Both the position numbers and the translations under genes were made by a program. This document shows positions 43,658 through 50,940 of a DNA stretch of 64,000 nt, in pieces; positions within the stretch are counted from its first letter, which is position 1; the number at the start of each line of letters is the position of its first letter. This DNA is from KBS50 sp042434095. GTDB taxonomy: Bacteria > Actinomycetota > Actinomycetes > Mycobacteriales > Micromonosporaceae. The stretch is from the NCBI RefSeq assembly GCF_042434095.1, contig NZ_JBHLUE010000002.1, forward strand, positions 434,001 to 498,000. The letters are read 5' to 3'. Below the pieces are notes generated by a model that did no database searches, was not told the origin of the DNA, and worked only from the letters and a program-made list of their open reading frames with translations.

Positions 43658-44149
43658 ATGCTGATCAGGGAGGCGACCGCCGGGGACTGGCCGGCGATCT
43701 GGGCGTTCTTCCGGCAGATCGTGGCGGCCGGGGAGACGTACAGCTATGACCCGGACATGCCCGAGGAGCGGGCCCGGGAGATCTGGATGCTGGCCCCGCC
43801 GGGCCGGACGTTCGTGGCGGTGGACGACTCCGGCGTCGTGGTGGGCTCGGCCAAGCTGAACCCCAACCAGGGCGGGCCGGGCGCGCACGTGGCCAGCGCC
43901 AGCTTCATGGTCGATCCGGACCACGCCGGCCAGGGCGCCGGTCGGGCCCTCGGCGAGTACGTCATCGAGCGGGCCCGGTCGGACGGCTACCGGGCGATCC
44001 AGTTCAACGCGGTGGTGGAGACCAACACCCGGGCCGTGCGGCTGTGGCGGTCGCTCGGCTTCGAGGTGCTGGCCACCGTGCCGGAGGCGTTCCACCACCC
44101 GAAGCACGGGTACGTCGGCCTGCACATCATGCACCGCCGGCTTGGCTGA
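43658..44149 (+). CDS. GNAT-family N-acetyltransferase
   Basis: A 163-residue GNAT enzyme transferring an acyl group from acyl-CoA to an amine. Start MLIREATAGDWPAIWAFFRQ. The acyl-CoA motif A is SFMVDPDHAGQGAGRALGEY (Q/RxxGxG/A), preceded by VVGSAKLNPNQGGPGAHVAS. Motif B is FNAVVETNTRAVRLWRSLGF. The GETYSYDPDMPEERAREIW segment matches the phosphinothricin/aminoacyl-type acetyltransferase branch, but resistance cannot be inferred. ATG at 43658 gives the family start. Single gene. Confidence 0.88.
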   Translation: MLIREATAGDWPAIWAFFRQIVAAGETYSYDPDMPEERAREIWMLAPPGRTFVAVDDSGVVVGSAKLNPNQGGPGAHVASASFMVDPDHAGQGAGRALGEYVIERARSDGYRAIQFNAVVETNTRAVRLWRSLGFEVLATVPEAFHHPKHGYVGLHIMHRRLG

Positions 44150-44159
44150 CGAGGCTGCG

Positions 44160-44210
44160 TTAACAAGGGCCCCTTGCTATACCAAAAGCGATAACAAGGG
44201 GCCCTTCCTT
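44160..44210. repeat. 51-bp dispersed palindromic repeat, copy 1
   Basis: TTAACAAGGGCCCCTTGC...ending CAAGGGGCCCTTCCTT. Arms AAGGGCCCCTTG (44165-44176) and CAAGGGGCCCTT (44195-44206) are perfectly complementary. It is 46/51 identical to copy 2 at 50023-50073. It lies between the convergent GNAT and acyl-CoA ligase stops. Confidence 0.85.
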
Positions 44211-44219
44211 CCGGGCGGG

Positions 44220-45782
44220 TCAGCCGCGGTACTGGCGGAGGTCGCGGGCGACCACCTTGCCGGTGGCGTTGCGCGGCAGGTACGGCGGGAAGTACACGTC
44301 CCGGGGGACCGAGAACCGCGCCCGGTAGTGCCGGACGTATTCGCGCACGGCCTCCGCGTCGAGCGTCTCGCCCCGGTGCAGCACCACGTACGCGGCCAGC
44401 CGCTGCCCGTACTCCTGATCCGGTACGCCGATGACGGCCACCTCGCGGACCTGCGGCAGGCCGGCCAGCAGGTCCTCCACTTCGGAGGGAAATACGTTCT
44501 CGCCGCCGGAGACGATCATGTCGTCCTGCCGGCCGTCGACGTACAGCAGTCCGTGCTCGTCCAGGTGACCGAGGTCGCCGGTGTCCATCAGCCCGTCCCG
44601 CCGCTCCCGGCCGTTGCCCGAGGTGTAGCCCTCGAACAGCATGTCGTTGCCCACGAAGATGCGCCCGGTCCGGCCGCGCGGCACCGGCGCGCCATGCTCG
44701 TCGAGGATGGCCAGCCGGGTGCCGTGCGGCGGCCTGCCCGCGGTGGTCGGGGCGCGCCGCAGGTCGGCGGGGGTGGCGATCGATGCCCAGGAGACCTCGG
44801 TGGAGCCGTACAGGTTGTAGAGCACGTCGCCGTACAGGTCCATGAACCGCGGCGCGAGCCCGCCGGGCAGCGCGGAGCCGCTCACGGCCACCACCTCGAC
44901 CGGGGGACGGCGCGCCGGCGGCGGCACCTCCAGCAGGCGTTGCAGCATCACCGGTACGGCGAACAGCGCCCGGCAGTCGTGCCGGTCGAGGGCCCGGAGG
45001 GTGGCCACCGGGTCGAACCGGCGGTGCAGCACGATCGTGGCGCGCAGCCCAAACCCGAGCTGGAGCGCCGCATAACCCCAGGTGTGGAAGATCGGTGCGG
45101 TGATCAGCATCCGATCATGGACGTTCAACGGGATCCGGTCGATGATCGACACGAGCGGGCCGAAGTTGCTCGGCGTACGCCGCCGGGCGCCCTTCGGAGC
45201 ACCGGTGGTGCCGGAGGTGAGCACGATGGTGCGGCCGCTGCGGGCCGGCGGCCGGAGCGGCTCCGGCGGCGCGGTGGCGATCAGTTCCTCGTGCCGCCGC
45301 TCGTCGACCCGATGGATGTGGGCCGGCAGGCCGACCGTGCGGTCCGCGAACTCGGCGTCGTAGATGAGCACCCGTAGGTCCTGTTCCTGCGCCACCACGT
45401 CGAGCTGTGGCCCGGACAGGCCGGTGTTGACCAGCACCGAGTCGGCGCCCAGCAGGGACGCCGCCACGCATGCCTCGACGAGCCCGCCGTGGTTGCGGCA
45501 CAGGATGCCGATCCGGCGCCCCTCCTCGAGGCCGAGGGAGCTGCGCAACGCCGCAGCCAGCCGCTCGGCCCGGCGGAGCAGGGCGCCGTACGTGATGCTG
45601 CCGTAACCATCGTCGACGAGCGCGACCCGGTCCGGGTCGCGGTCCGCCGCCTGCCGTAGCTCGCCGGCCAGGCTGTAGCCCCATTTTCGCAGCGTGTTCA
45701 GCTGGGAGAGCACCCGGCCGGGCGCTCCGGGGCTGAGCATGCCGCGGCGGGTGAGGGTGGCGACGACGAACGGTAGGTCCAC
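44220..45782 (-). CDS. Acyl-CoA synthetase (AMP-forming)
   Basis: A 520-residue ANL-superfamily ligase that adenylates a carboxylic (probably fatty) acid and transfers it to CoA. Motifs are TSGTTGAPKGARRRTPS (ATP binding), YGSTEVSWASIA, MDTGDLGHLDEHGLLYVDGR and DDMIVSGGENVFPSEVEDLL. The catalytic lysine lies near the C-terminus in RNATGKVVARDL. GTG at 45782 follows AAGGACA. In the lipid-catabolism cluster with the acyl-CoA dehydrogenase and SCP2 gene, all on the minus strand; the 107-bp gap upstream contains a hairpin, so it is likely a separate transcript. Confidence 0.92.
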   Translation of the reverse strand: MDLPFVVATLTRRGMLSPGAPGRVLSQLNTLRKWGYSLAGELRQAADRDPDRVALVDDGYGSITYGALLRRAERLAAALRSSLGLEEGRRIGILCRNHGGLVEACVAASLLGADSVLVNTGLSGPQLDVVAQEQDLRVLIYDAEFADRTVGLPAHIHRVDERRHEELIATAPPEPLRPPARSGRTIVLTSGTTGAPKGARRRTPSNFGPLVSIIDRIPLNVHDRMLITAPIFHTWGYAALQLGFGLRATIVLHRRFDPVATLRALDRHDCRALFAVPVMLQRLLEVPPPARRPPVEVVAVSGSALPGGLAPRFMDLYGDVLYNLYGSTEVSWASIATPADLRRAPTTAGRPPHGTRLAILDEHGAPVPRGRTGRIFVGNDMLFEGYTSGNGRERRDGLMDTGDLGHLDEHGLLYVDGRQDDMIVSGGENVFPSEVEDLLAGLPQVREVAVIGVPDQEYGQRLAAYVVLHRGETLDAEAVREYVRHYRARFSVPRDVYFPPYLPRNATGKVVARDLRQYRG

Positions 45783-45824
45783 AGGCTGTCCTTGGGGTCA
45801 GTGATCGATCGGGGCCTTCCTCCG

Positions 45825-45852
45825 GGGTGTCTCGCGAGGTCGCGGAACACCC
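45825..45852 (-). terminator. Hairpin after the acyl-CoA dehydrogenase gene
   Basis: Arms 45825-45837 and 45840-45852 (GGGTGTCTCGCGA against TCGCGGAACACCC) pair at 11 of 13 positions. It starts 38 bases past the acyl-CoA dehydrogenase stop on the minus strand. Confidence 0.55.
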
Positions 45853-45889
45853 TCTTGGTTGAATCGGCGACGGGGCGGCTGTTGTTACG

Positions 45890-47104
45890 TCAGCGGATCT
45901 GGCGGCCGGAGATTGCCCGCGAGATGACCAGGCGTTGGATCTCGGAGGTGCCCTCGAAGATGGTGTAGATCTTCGCGTCCCGGTACCAGCGCTCCACGGG
46001 GTGTTCCCGCAGGAAGCCGGCGCCGCCGAGGATCTGCACGGCCTTCTCGGTGACCGCCACGGCCACCTCGCCGGCCTTGAGCTTCGACATCGAGCCCTCG
46101 CCCGCGGTGAACGGCCGATTGTTGCGGCCCATCCAGGAGGCGCGCCAGACCAGCAGCCGGGCCGCGTCGATCTCCATCCTCATGTCGGCGAACGCGAACG
46201 CCACGGCCTGGTTCTCGATGATCGGCCGGCCGAACTGGACCCGGTTGCCCGCGTACTCCAGCGCGTACTCGTAGGCGGCCCGGGCCACCCCGATGGCCTG
46301 CGCCCCGACGGTCGGCCGGGACAGCTCGAAGGTCCGCATGGCGGCCTGGGACGCCGCCCGTTGCCCCGAGCGGGCGCGGGCCAGCCGTTCCTCGAGCGCC
46401 TCCCGGCCGCCGAGCAGGCAGGAGCCGGGGACCCGCACGTCGTCCAGGAACACGTCCGCGGTGTGCGACGCGCGCAGGCCGAGCTTCTTGAGCTTCCGGG
46501 TCGAGGCCAGCCCGGGGGTGCCGGGCGGGATCACGAACGCGGCCTGGCCGCGGGAGCCGAGCGACGGGTCCACCGAGGCGGTGACCACGTGCACGGCCGC
46601 GATCCCGCCGTTGGTGGCGTACGCCTTCTGGCCGTTGAGCACCCACTCGTCGGTGGCCTCGTGGTAGACGGCCCGGCTGCGCATGGCGCCGACGTCCGAC
46701 CCTGCCTCGGGCTCGGTGGTGCAGAAGGCGCCCACGGCGGGCTCGTCGACGGTGCCGAAGCACTGCGGCACCCACTCGACGAGCTGCTCGGGCGTGCCGG
46801 AGCCATAGATGGCGGCCACCGCGAGCGAGGTGCCGAAGATGCCCAGCCCGATGCCGGCGTCGCCCCAGAACAGCTCCTCGCTGGCGATCGGCAGGGACAG
46901 GCCGGTGGGGTCGGCCCAGCAGTTGGCGAGGAACTCGAAACCGTACAGACCGATCTTGGCGGCCTCCTGGATGACCGGCCAGGGGGTCTCCTCGCGGGCG
47001 TCCCACTCGGCGGCGGCCGGGCGCACGGTTTCGCGGGCGAAGCCGTGCACCCAGTCGCGCAGGTCCCGCTGTTCCTCCGTCAGGTCAAGCGAGAACTCGG
47101 CCAT
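45890..47104 (-). CDS. Acyl-CoA dehydrogenase
   Basis: A 404-residue FAD-dependent acyl-CoA dehydrogenase, beta-oxidation type. It has FCTTEPEAGSDVGAMR (family signature 1), LGLRASHTADVFLDDVRVPG in the central domain, and the C-terminal GGAGFLREHPVERWYRDAK plus FEGTSEIQRLVISRA (signature 2). The catalytic Glu would be the Glu of YTIFEGTSEIQ in short/medium-chain types. ATG at 47104 follows GAAGG and lies 2 bp after the SCP2 gene, an operon. The gene after it downstream, an acyl-CoA ligase, is consistent with fatty-acid or sterol side-chain catabolism. Confidence 0.95.
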   Translation of the reverse strand: MAEFSLDLTEEQRDLRDWVHGFARETVRPAAAEWDAREETPWPVIQEAAKIGLYGFEFLANCWADPTGLSLPIASEELFWGDAGIGLGIFGTSLAVAAIYGSGTPEQLVEWVPQCFGTVDEPAVGAFCTTEPEAGSDVGAMRSRAVYHEATDEWVLNGQKAYATNGGIAAVHVVTASVDPSLGSRGQAAFVIPPGTPGLASTRKLKKLGLRASHTADVFLDDVRVPGSCLLGGREALEERLARARSGQRAASQAAMRTFELSRPTVGAQAIGVARAAYEYALEYAGNRVQFGRPIIENQAVAFAFADMRMEIDAARLLVWRASWMGRNNRPFTAGEGSMSKLKAGEVAVAVTEKAVQILGGAGFLREHPVERWYRDAKIYTIFEGTSEIQRLVISRAISGRQIR

Positions 47105-47106
47105 GG

Positions 47107-47559
47107 TCAGGCCTTCGGGATGTCGAACAGGTTGGCGATGTTGGCCGCCAGACCCAGGTCGCCCTTGGCCTTCAGCTTGCCGGTCATGAACATCATCACC
47201 GGGTTGGCGGCGCCGGCGACGATCTTCAGGAACTCGACCGGACCCATCGTGAGGGAGAGCTTCGGGTCGCGCTGCGGGGTCTCGGTGACCGTGCAGGCGC
47301 CGTTCTCGATGGCCACCTCGTAGGTGTCGGTGCCGCCGTCGGGCCGGCCGGTGATGTTCCAGTGGATGACCGCGTTCGTGGAACCGGCCCGGTCGGCCCG
47401 GAACAGCGACGGCATCCGGGTGAAGACCTCGTTGAGGACCTTGCCCCGGGCGTCGCCGGACATGACCTCGGCGATCTTCGCGTCCGGAGTGGACTTGACG
47501 AGCTGGGCGAATTCCTTGGGGCCGACCGTGGCGAAGTTGGCCGGGTCGAAGTCGGTCAT
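47107..47559 (-). CDS. SCP2 sterol-carrier-like protein
   Basis: A 150-residue SCP2-domain protein, a small lipid-binding fold. N-terminus MTDFDPANFATVGPKEFAQL, core VIHWNITGRPDGGTDTYEVA, and the C-terminal PKLSLTMGPVEFLKIVAGAA with MMFMTGKLKAKGDLGLAANI. This SLTM...F..I..G..NP...FMTGKLK.KGD pattern is the SCP2 signature. It should bind fatty-acyl or sterol CoA esters and pass them to the overlapping acyl-CoA dehydrogenase. ATG at 47559 follows GGAAGG. First gene of the operon; its promoter overlaps palindromic sites shared with the divergent TetR gene. Confidence 0.93.
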   Translation of the reverse strand: MTDFDPANFATVGPKEFAQLVKSTPDAKIAEVMSGDARGKVLNEVFTRMPSLFRADRAGSTNAVIHWNITGRPDGGTDTYEVAIENGACTVTETPQRDPKLSLTMGPVEFLKIVAGAANPVMMFMTGKLKAKGDLGLAANIANLFDIPKA

Positions 47560-47584
47560 GATTGCACCTTCCGCGGGCAGACTT

Positions 47585-47623
47585 GGTTACTCCCGCGTAA
47601 CCCTACGCACGAGTAGGTATGCT
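47585..47623. promoter_or_regulatory. Tandem TetR operators and -10 box in the SCP2/TetR divergent region
   Basis: Two palindromes share a base: GGTTAC-TCCCGC-GTAACC (47585-47602) and CCTAC-GCACGA-GTAGG (47602-47617). They fit a common pattern YTACN6GTAR. The second abuts TATGCT (47618-47623), a TANNNT -10 box ending 7 bases before GTG 47631. Binding would block the regulator's own promoter. Confidence 0.75.
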
Positions 47624-47630
47624 CGCAAGG

Positions 47631-48266
47631 GTGCCGACCTCGTTCAAGCGACTGCCCCGGGCCGTACGCGAGCAGCAGATGCTCGACGCCGCGGTCAAGG
47701 TCTTCTCCCGGCGCGGCTATCACGCCGCGAGCATGGACGAGATCGCCGACGACGCCGGCATCAGCAAGCCCATGGTGTACGCCTACCTGGGCGCCAAGGA
47801 GGAGCTGTTCACCGCCTGCCTGCACCGGGAGGGCACCCGGCTGATGGAGGCCATCGCGGCCGCGGTCGAGCCCGACCTGCCGGCCGACGAGCAGCTCTGG
47901 CGCGGCCTGCGGGCGTTCTTCCGGTTCGTCGGCGCGCACCGGGACGGGTGGGCGGTGCTCTACCGGCAGGCCCGCGGCGAACCGCCGCTGGCCGGGGCCG
48001 TGGTGACCATGCGCGGCCGGATGATCGATGTGGTCACCGGCCTGCTCGAGCGGGCCCTGGCCGCGCGGGGCCGCGAGGTCCGCGCGAGCGAGCTCGAGAT
48101 CATGGCGTACGCGCTGGTCGGCGCGAGCGAGTCGGTGGCCGACTGGCTGGCCGACCACCCGGAGGCCGACGCCGACCGGGCCGCCACCCGGATGATGAAC
48201 GTCGCCTGGCTCGGCGCCGGCCAGCTGCTCGATGGCGAACTTTGGCGCCCCGCCGACGCCGGCTGA
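47631..48266 (+). CDS. TetR-family regulator of the lipid cluster
   Basis: A 211-residue TetR repressor. The N-terminal helix-turn-helix is RAVREQQMLDAAVKVFSRRG, then YHAASMDEIADDAGISKPMV and YAYLGAKEELFTACL. The ligand domain is helical (LWRGLRAFFRFVGAHRDGWA and VLYRQARGEPPLAGAVV). Start chosen as GTG 47631: TATGCT lies 7 bases upstream and no Shine-Dalgarno sequence is in range, so the mRNA is probably leaderless. An ATG at 47619 would add four residues. Position between the SCP2-acyl-CoA dehydrogenase operon and shared palindromes indicates control by an acyl-CoA ligand (inference). Confidence 0.88.
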   Translation: MPTSFKRLPRAVREQQMLDAAVKVFSRRGYHAASMDEIADDAGISKPMVYAYLGAKEELFTACLHREGTRLMEAIAAAVEPDLPADEQLWRGLRAFFRFVGAHRDGWAVLYRQARGEPPLAGAVVTMRGRMIDVVTGLLERALAARGREVRASELEIMAYALVGASESVADWLADHPEADADRAATRMMNVAWLGAGQLLDGELWRPADAG

Positions 48267-48349
48267 GCCGGCTCAGGGGCCGCCGGTGGTGCAGGCCGCC
48301 CGGTTGAACGTGAACGTGCCGGGTGCCGCGTTGCTGGTCGCCCACCGGC

Positions 48350-48372
48350 TTGACCTCAACGCGGCTTGAGGT
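48350..48372 (+). promoter_or_regulatory. MerR-type operator-promoter candidate
   Basis: TTGACC (-35, 48350-48355) overlaps a 7-bp inverted repeat ACCTCAA-CGCGGC-TTGAGGT (48353-48372). This resembles MerR-family operators sitting in the -35/-10 spacer. The -10 side (CACGCT) is weak. No MerR gene is adjacent. Confidence 0.5.
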
Positions 48373-48416
48373 TGCACGCTGGTCGCCACGAAGGTTGGCG
48401 AGCGGGGGAGCGGCGC

Positions 48417-49382
48417 ATGCGCGCGGTGTGGTTGACCGGGTACGGCGGGCCGGAGGTGCTGGTGCCGGGCGACGCGCCCGAGCCGGCGCCCGGCCCGGGC
48501 CAGGTGCTGGTGGACGTCGCGTACGCCAACATCACCTTTGTCGAGACGCAGTTCCGGGCCACCGGGTTCGGGCCGTTCCGGGGCGAGCTGCCGATGATCC
48601 CGGGCAACGGCGTCGGTGGCCTGGTCGCGGCGGTCGGGCCGCAGGTCGACCCGGGCCTGGTGGGCCGCCGGGTGGTCACCGGGACGGGCGGCGCCGGCGG
48701 GTACGCCGAGCGGGTGGCCGTACCCGTCGACGGGTTGTTCCCGGTGCCGGCCGGGCTGCCGCTGGACGGCGCCGTCGCCCTGCTGGCCGACGGCCGTACG
48801 GCCACGATGCTGATCGCGGCCGCGGAGCTGGCGCCGGGGGACCGGGTCCTGGTGGAGGCCGCCGCCGGCGGCGTCGGGTCGCTGCTGGTGCAGCTTGCCC
48901 GGGACGCCGGCGCCCGGGTGGTGGCCGCGGCCGGCGGGTCACGGAAGACCGGGCTGCTCGGCGGGCTCGGCGCGGACGTGGTGGTCGACTACGCCGAACC
49001 GGGCTGGTCGGAGCGGATCCGGTCCGAGCTGGGCGGTCTTGACGCGGCCTTCGACGGGGTCGGCGGCGAGATCGGCCGGTCGGCGTTCGAGCTGCTCGAG
49101 CCGGGCGGCCGGCTGCTCAGCTTCGGTCTGGCCAGTGGCGGCTGGACGGACGTGCCGGCCGAGCTGGCGGCCGAGCGCGGAGTGCGGCTGCTCCGGCCCG
49201 CCGCCCCGCCCGAGCGGCTGCGCGCGTACACCGAGCAGGCGCTGGCGGCCGCGGCGGCCGGCCGGCTGCGACCGGTGATCGGGCAGCGGTTCCCGCTGGA
49301 GGCCGCCGCCGCGGCGCACGCCGCCATCGGCGCCCGGCGGACGATCGGCAAGACCCTGCTGGTCACGGGCCTTCCCGGCTAG
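48417..49382 (+). CDS. NADPH:quinone oxidoreductase-like medium-chain reductase
   Basis: A 321-residue zinc-independent medium-chain dehydrogenase of the quinone oxidoreductase (QOR) type. N-terminal MRAVWLTGYGGPEVLVPGDA, GroES-like core GPGQVLVDVAYANITFVETQ and MIPGNGVGGLVAAVG. NADPH motif VEAAAGGVGSLLVQLARDAG. It lacks the cysteines and histidines that bind catalytic zinc. ATG at 48417 follows GGGGGAG. A MerR-like inverted repeat lies 45 bp upstream. Its substrates are likely quinones or enones; a redox-stress role is inference. Confidence 0.9.
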   Translation: MRAVWLTGYGGPEVLVPGDAPEPAPGPGQVLVDVAYANITFVETQFRATGFGPFRGELPMIPGNGVGGLVAAVGPQVDPGLVGRRVVTGTGGAGGYAERVAVPVDGLFPVPAGLPLDGAVALLADGRTATMLIAAAELAPGDRVLVEAAAGGVGSLLVQLARDAGARVVAAAGGSRKTGLLGGLGADVVVDYAEPGWSERIRSELGGLDAAFDGVGGEIGRSAFELLEPGGRLLSFGLASGGWTDVPAELAAERGVRLLRPAAPPERLRAYTEQALAAAAAGRLRPVIGQRFPLEAAAAAHAAIGARRTIGKTLLVTGLPG

Positions 49383-49461
49383 CCCGTGGGGCGCACCCGA
49401 CGCCGCGACCGCCGGGCCACCCGAGCCGCGGGTGCCGGCGCCTCCGGGTGGGCGGCCTTGT

Positions 49462-49473
49462 TAGGATCGCGCG
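49462..49473 (+). promoter_or_regulatory. -10 box for a leaderless isochorismatase-fold gene
   Basis: TAGGAT at 49462-49467 ends 6 bases before GTG 49474 and there is no Shine-Dalgarno sequence. Confidence 0.55.
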
Positions 49474-50010
49474 GTGAGTTCACTCCTTACGGAACCGCTC
49501 GCCGCCTCCCGCGCCGCCCTGATCGTGGTGGACCTCATGCCGCGCATCGTCGAGCAGGACATGGGGCCGCACGATGGCGCCAGCGTGGTGCGGCGCGCCG
49601 TGCGCCTGGCTGCGGCCTTCCGGCGGGCAGGCGGCACGGTGGTCCTCGTCCGGGTCGACCGGCCGGGGGTGACCGAGCAGCCGCCGGGCAGCGGTTTCGT
49701 GCCCGAGCTGCGGCCGCAGGACGGCGACATCACCGTGGTGAAGCGAACGATCGGCGCCTTCTATGGCACCGATCTGGCCGACCGGCTGCGGCAACGTGCA
49801 ATCGACACCGTGGTGATGGCCGGGCTGGCCACCACCATGGGGGTCGAGTCGACCGCTCGGGCCGCGGCCGACCACGGCCACGAGCTGGTGTTCGCGTCCG
49901 ACGCGATGAGCGGCATGACGGCCGAGGAGCATGAGCACGCCCTGACCGTCATCTTCCCCCGCTTCGGCGCGGTCCAGACGACCGACGAGATCCTGGACCG
50001 GCTCGCCTGA
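49474..50010 (+). CDS. Isochorismatase-fold hydrolase lacking the nucleophilic cysteine
   Basis: A 178-residue member of the isochorismatase/cysteine hydrolase superfamily. The catalytic Asp is in ALIVVDLMPRIVEQD and the Lys in VVKRTIGAFYGTDLADRL. The nucleophile segment reads MAGLATTMGVESTARAAAD: Gly is found where nicotinamidase-like enzymes have Cys (CVxxTA). EntB and PhzD, the isochorismatases proper, also lack that Cys, so an ether-hydrolase activity or a non-amidase role is possible. GTG at 49474 looks leaderless. Single gene, convergent with MaoC. Confidence 0.85.
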   Translation: MSSLLTEPLAASRAALIVVDLMPRIVEQDMGPHDGASVVRRAVRLAAAFRRAGGTVVLVRVDRPGVTEQPPGSGFVPELRPQDGDITVVKRTIGAFYGTDLADRLRQRAIDTVVMAGLATTMGVESTARAAADHGHELVFASDAMSGMTAEEHEHALTVIFPRFGAVQTTDEILDRLA

Positions 50011-50022
50011 GCGGGGCGCCGG

Positions 50023-50073
50023 TTAACAGGGGACCCTTCCTATACAAAAAGCGATAAGAAGGGGCCCTTCCTT
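50023..50073. repeat. 51-bp dispersed palindromic repeat, copy 2
   Basis: 46 of 51 bases match copy 1 (44160-44210); differences are at positions 7, 11, 17, 24 and 36. Its end supplies part of the TAA stop codon of the MaoC gene (50072-50074), so insertion or decay here has touched the gene end. Confidence 0.85.
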
Positions 50074-50938
50074 ACTCTCGGCGGGCGGTGCCGGAGAGGT
50101 GGGGTTTGCCGGAGGTCGCGGCGTGCAGGGCGAACCGCCAGCCGTCGCCGTCCGGCGCGGCGCTGAAGGCCACCGTGGAGGGCAGCGGCAGCGGCAGCTT
50201 GAACCCGACGTCCACCGTGTACGCGTCGGGCAGCCGGCTGTGCAGCGCCGCCAGGCAGCGGGCCTTGCTCCACATGCCGTGCGCGATCGGCCGGGGGAAA
50301 CCGAGCAGCCGGGCGCCGAGCCGGGAGGTGTGGATCGGGTTGTGATCCCCGGAGACCCGGGCGTAATCCGGGCCGACCCGGGGCTCGACCCGCCACCGGG
50401 CGGCCGGGGCCGGCGGCGCCGGTCGGTCACCGCGGTCGCGCCGCTCACCCTGGCCGGCCCCGCGGTCCCGGCTCAGGTACGTCGAGACGTCCCGCCAGAC
50501 CTCCTCGCCGCCCACCGAGGCGGTGGCCACCACGTCGAGCTGGCGGCCCCGATCGTGCGGCCGCAGGTCGGTGGCGCGGACGGCCAGGTCGTACCGTTCC
50601 CCCGCGTCCAGCGGCCGGCGCACGGTGATCCGGTTGGCCAGGTGCACGAGGCCGACCATCGGGAACGGGAAGTCGGGCGCGGTCATCAGCCGCAGCGCCA
50701 GCGGGAACGCCATGATGTGCGGGTACGTGGCCGGCAGCCGGTCGCCGAGCGGGAAGCCGCAGACCCGGTCGTACCCGGCCAGGTGCTCGCGGTCGACGGG
50801 CACGTCCCGGACCACCAGCTCGAGGTCGGGCAGCTCGGCGGCCCGGCGGCCGCCGCCGACGCCCGGCACGAGGGCCAGGGCGGCCCGCCGGTACAGCGGG
50901 CCGGCGGCCGGCAGCCGCGGCAACTCCAGGGTGGACAT
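50072..50938 (-). CDS. MaoC-family enoyl-CoA hydratase (HtdX-like)
   Basis: A 288-residue double-hotdog hydratase. The N-terminal hotdog is degenerate. The C-terminal one has the hydratase-2 motif YARVSGDHNPIHTSRLGARL followed by GFPRPIAHGMWSKARCLAAL with the catalytic Asp and His. It should hydrate trans-2-enoyl-CoA/ACP to 3R-hydroxyacyl thioester. ATG at 50938 begins 2 bp downstream of the FabG4-type gene stop; a GTG at 50944 overlaps that stop. Its arrangement with FabG4 and a divergent thiolase matches mycobacterial htdX-fabG4-fadA2. Confidence 0.88.
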   Translation of the reverse strand: MSTLELPRLPAAGPLYRRAALALVPGVGGGRRAAELPDLELVVRDVPVDREHLAGYDRVCGFPLGDRLPATYPHIMAFPLALRLMTAPDFPFPMVGLVHLANRITVRRPLDAGERYDLAVRATDLRPHDRGRQLDVVATASVGGEEVWRDVSTYLSRDRGAGQGERRDRGDRPAPPAPAARWRVEPRVGPDYARVSGDHNPIHTSRLGARLLGFPRPIAHGMWSKARCLAALHSRLPDAYTVDVGFKLPLPLPSTVAFSAAPDGDGWRFALHAATSGKPHLSGTARRE

Positions 50939-50940
50939 CC

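Noticed and set aside
48278..48369. Short in-frame remnant ending RLDLNAA before the quinone oxidoreductase
   Set aside because: Too short to assign to a family; overlaps the TetR end and a likely operator; kept only as a lead in findings.
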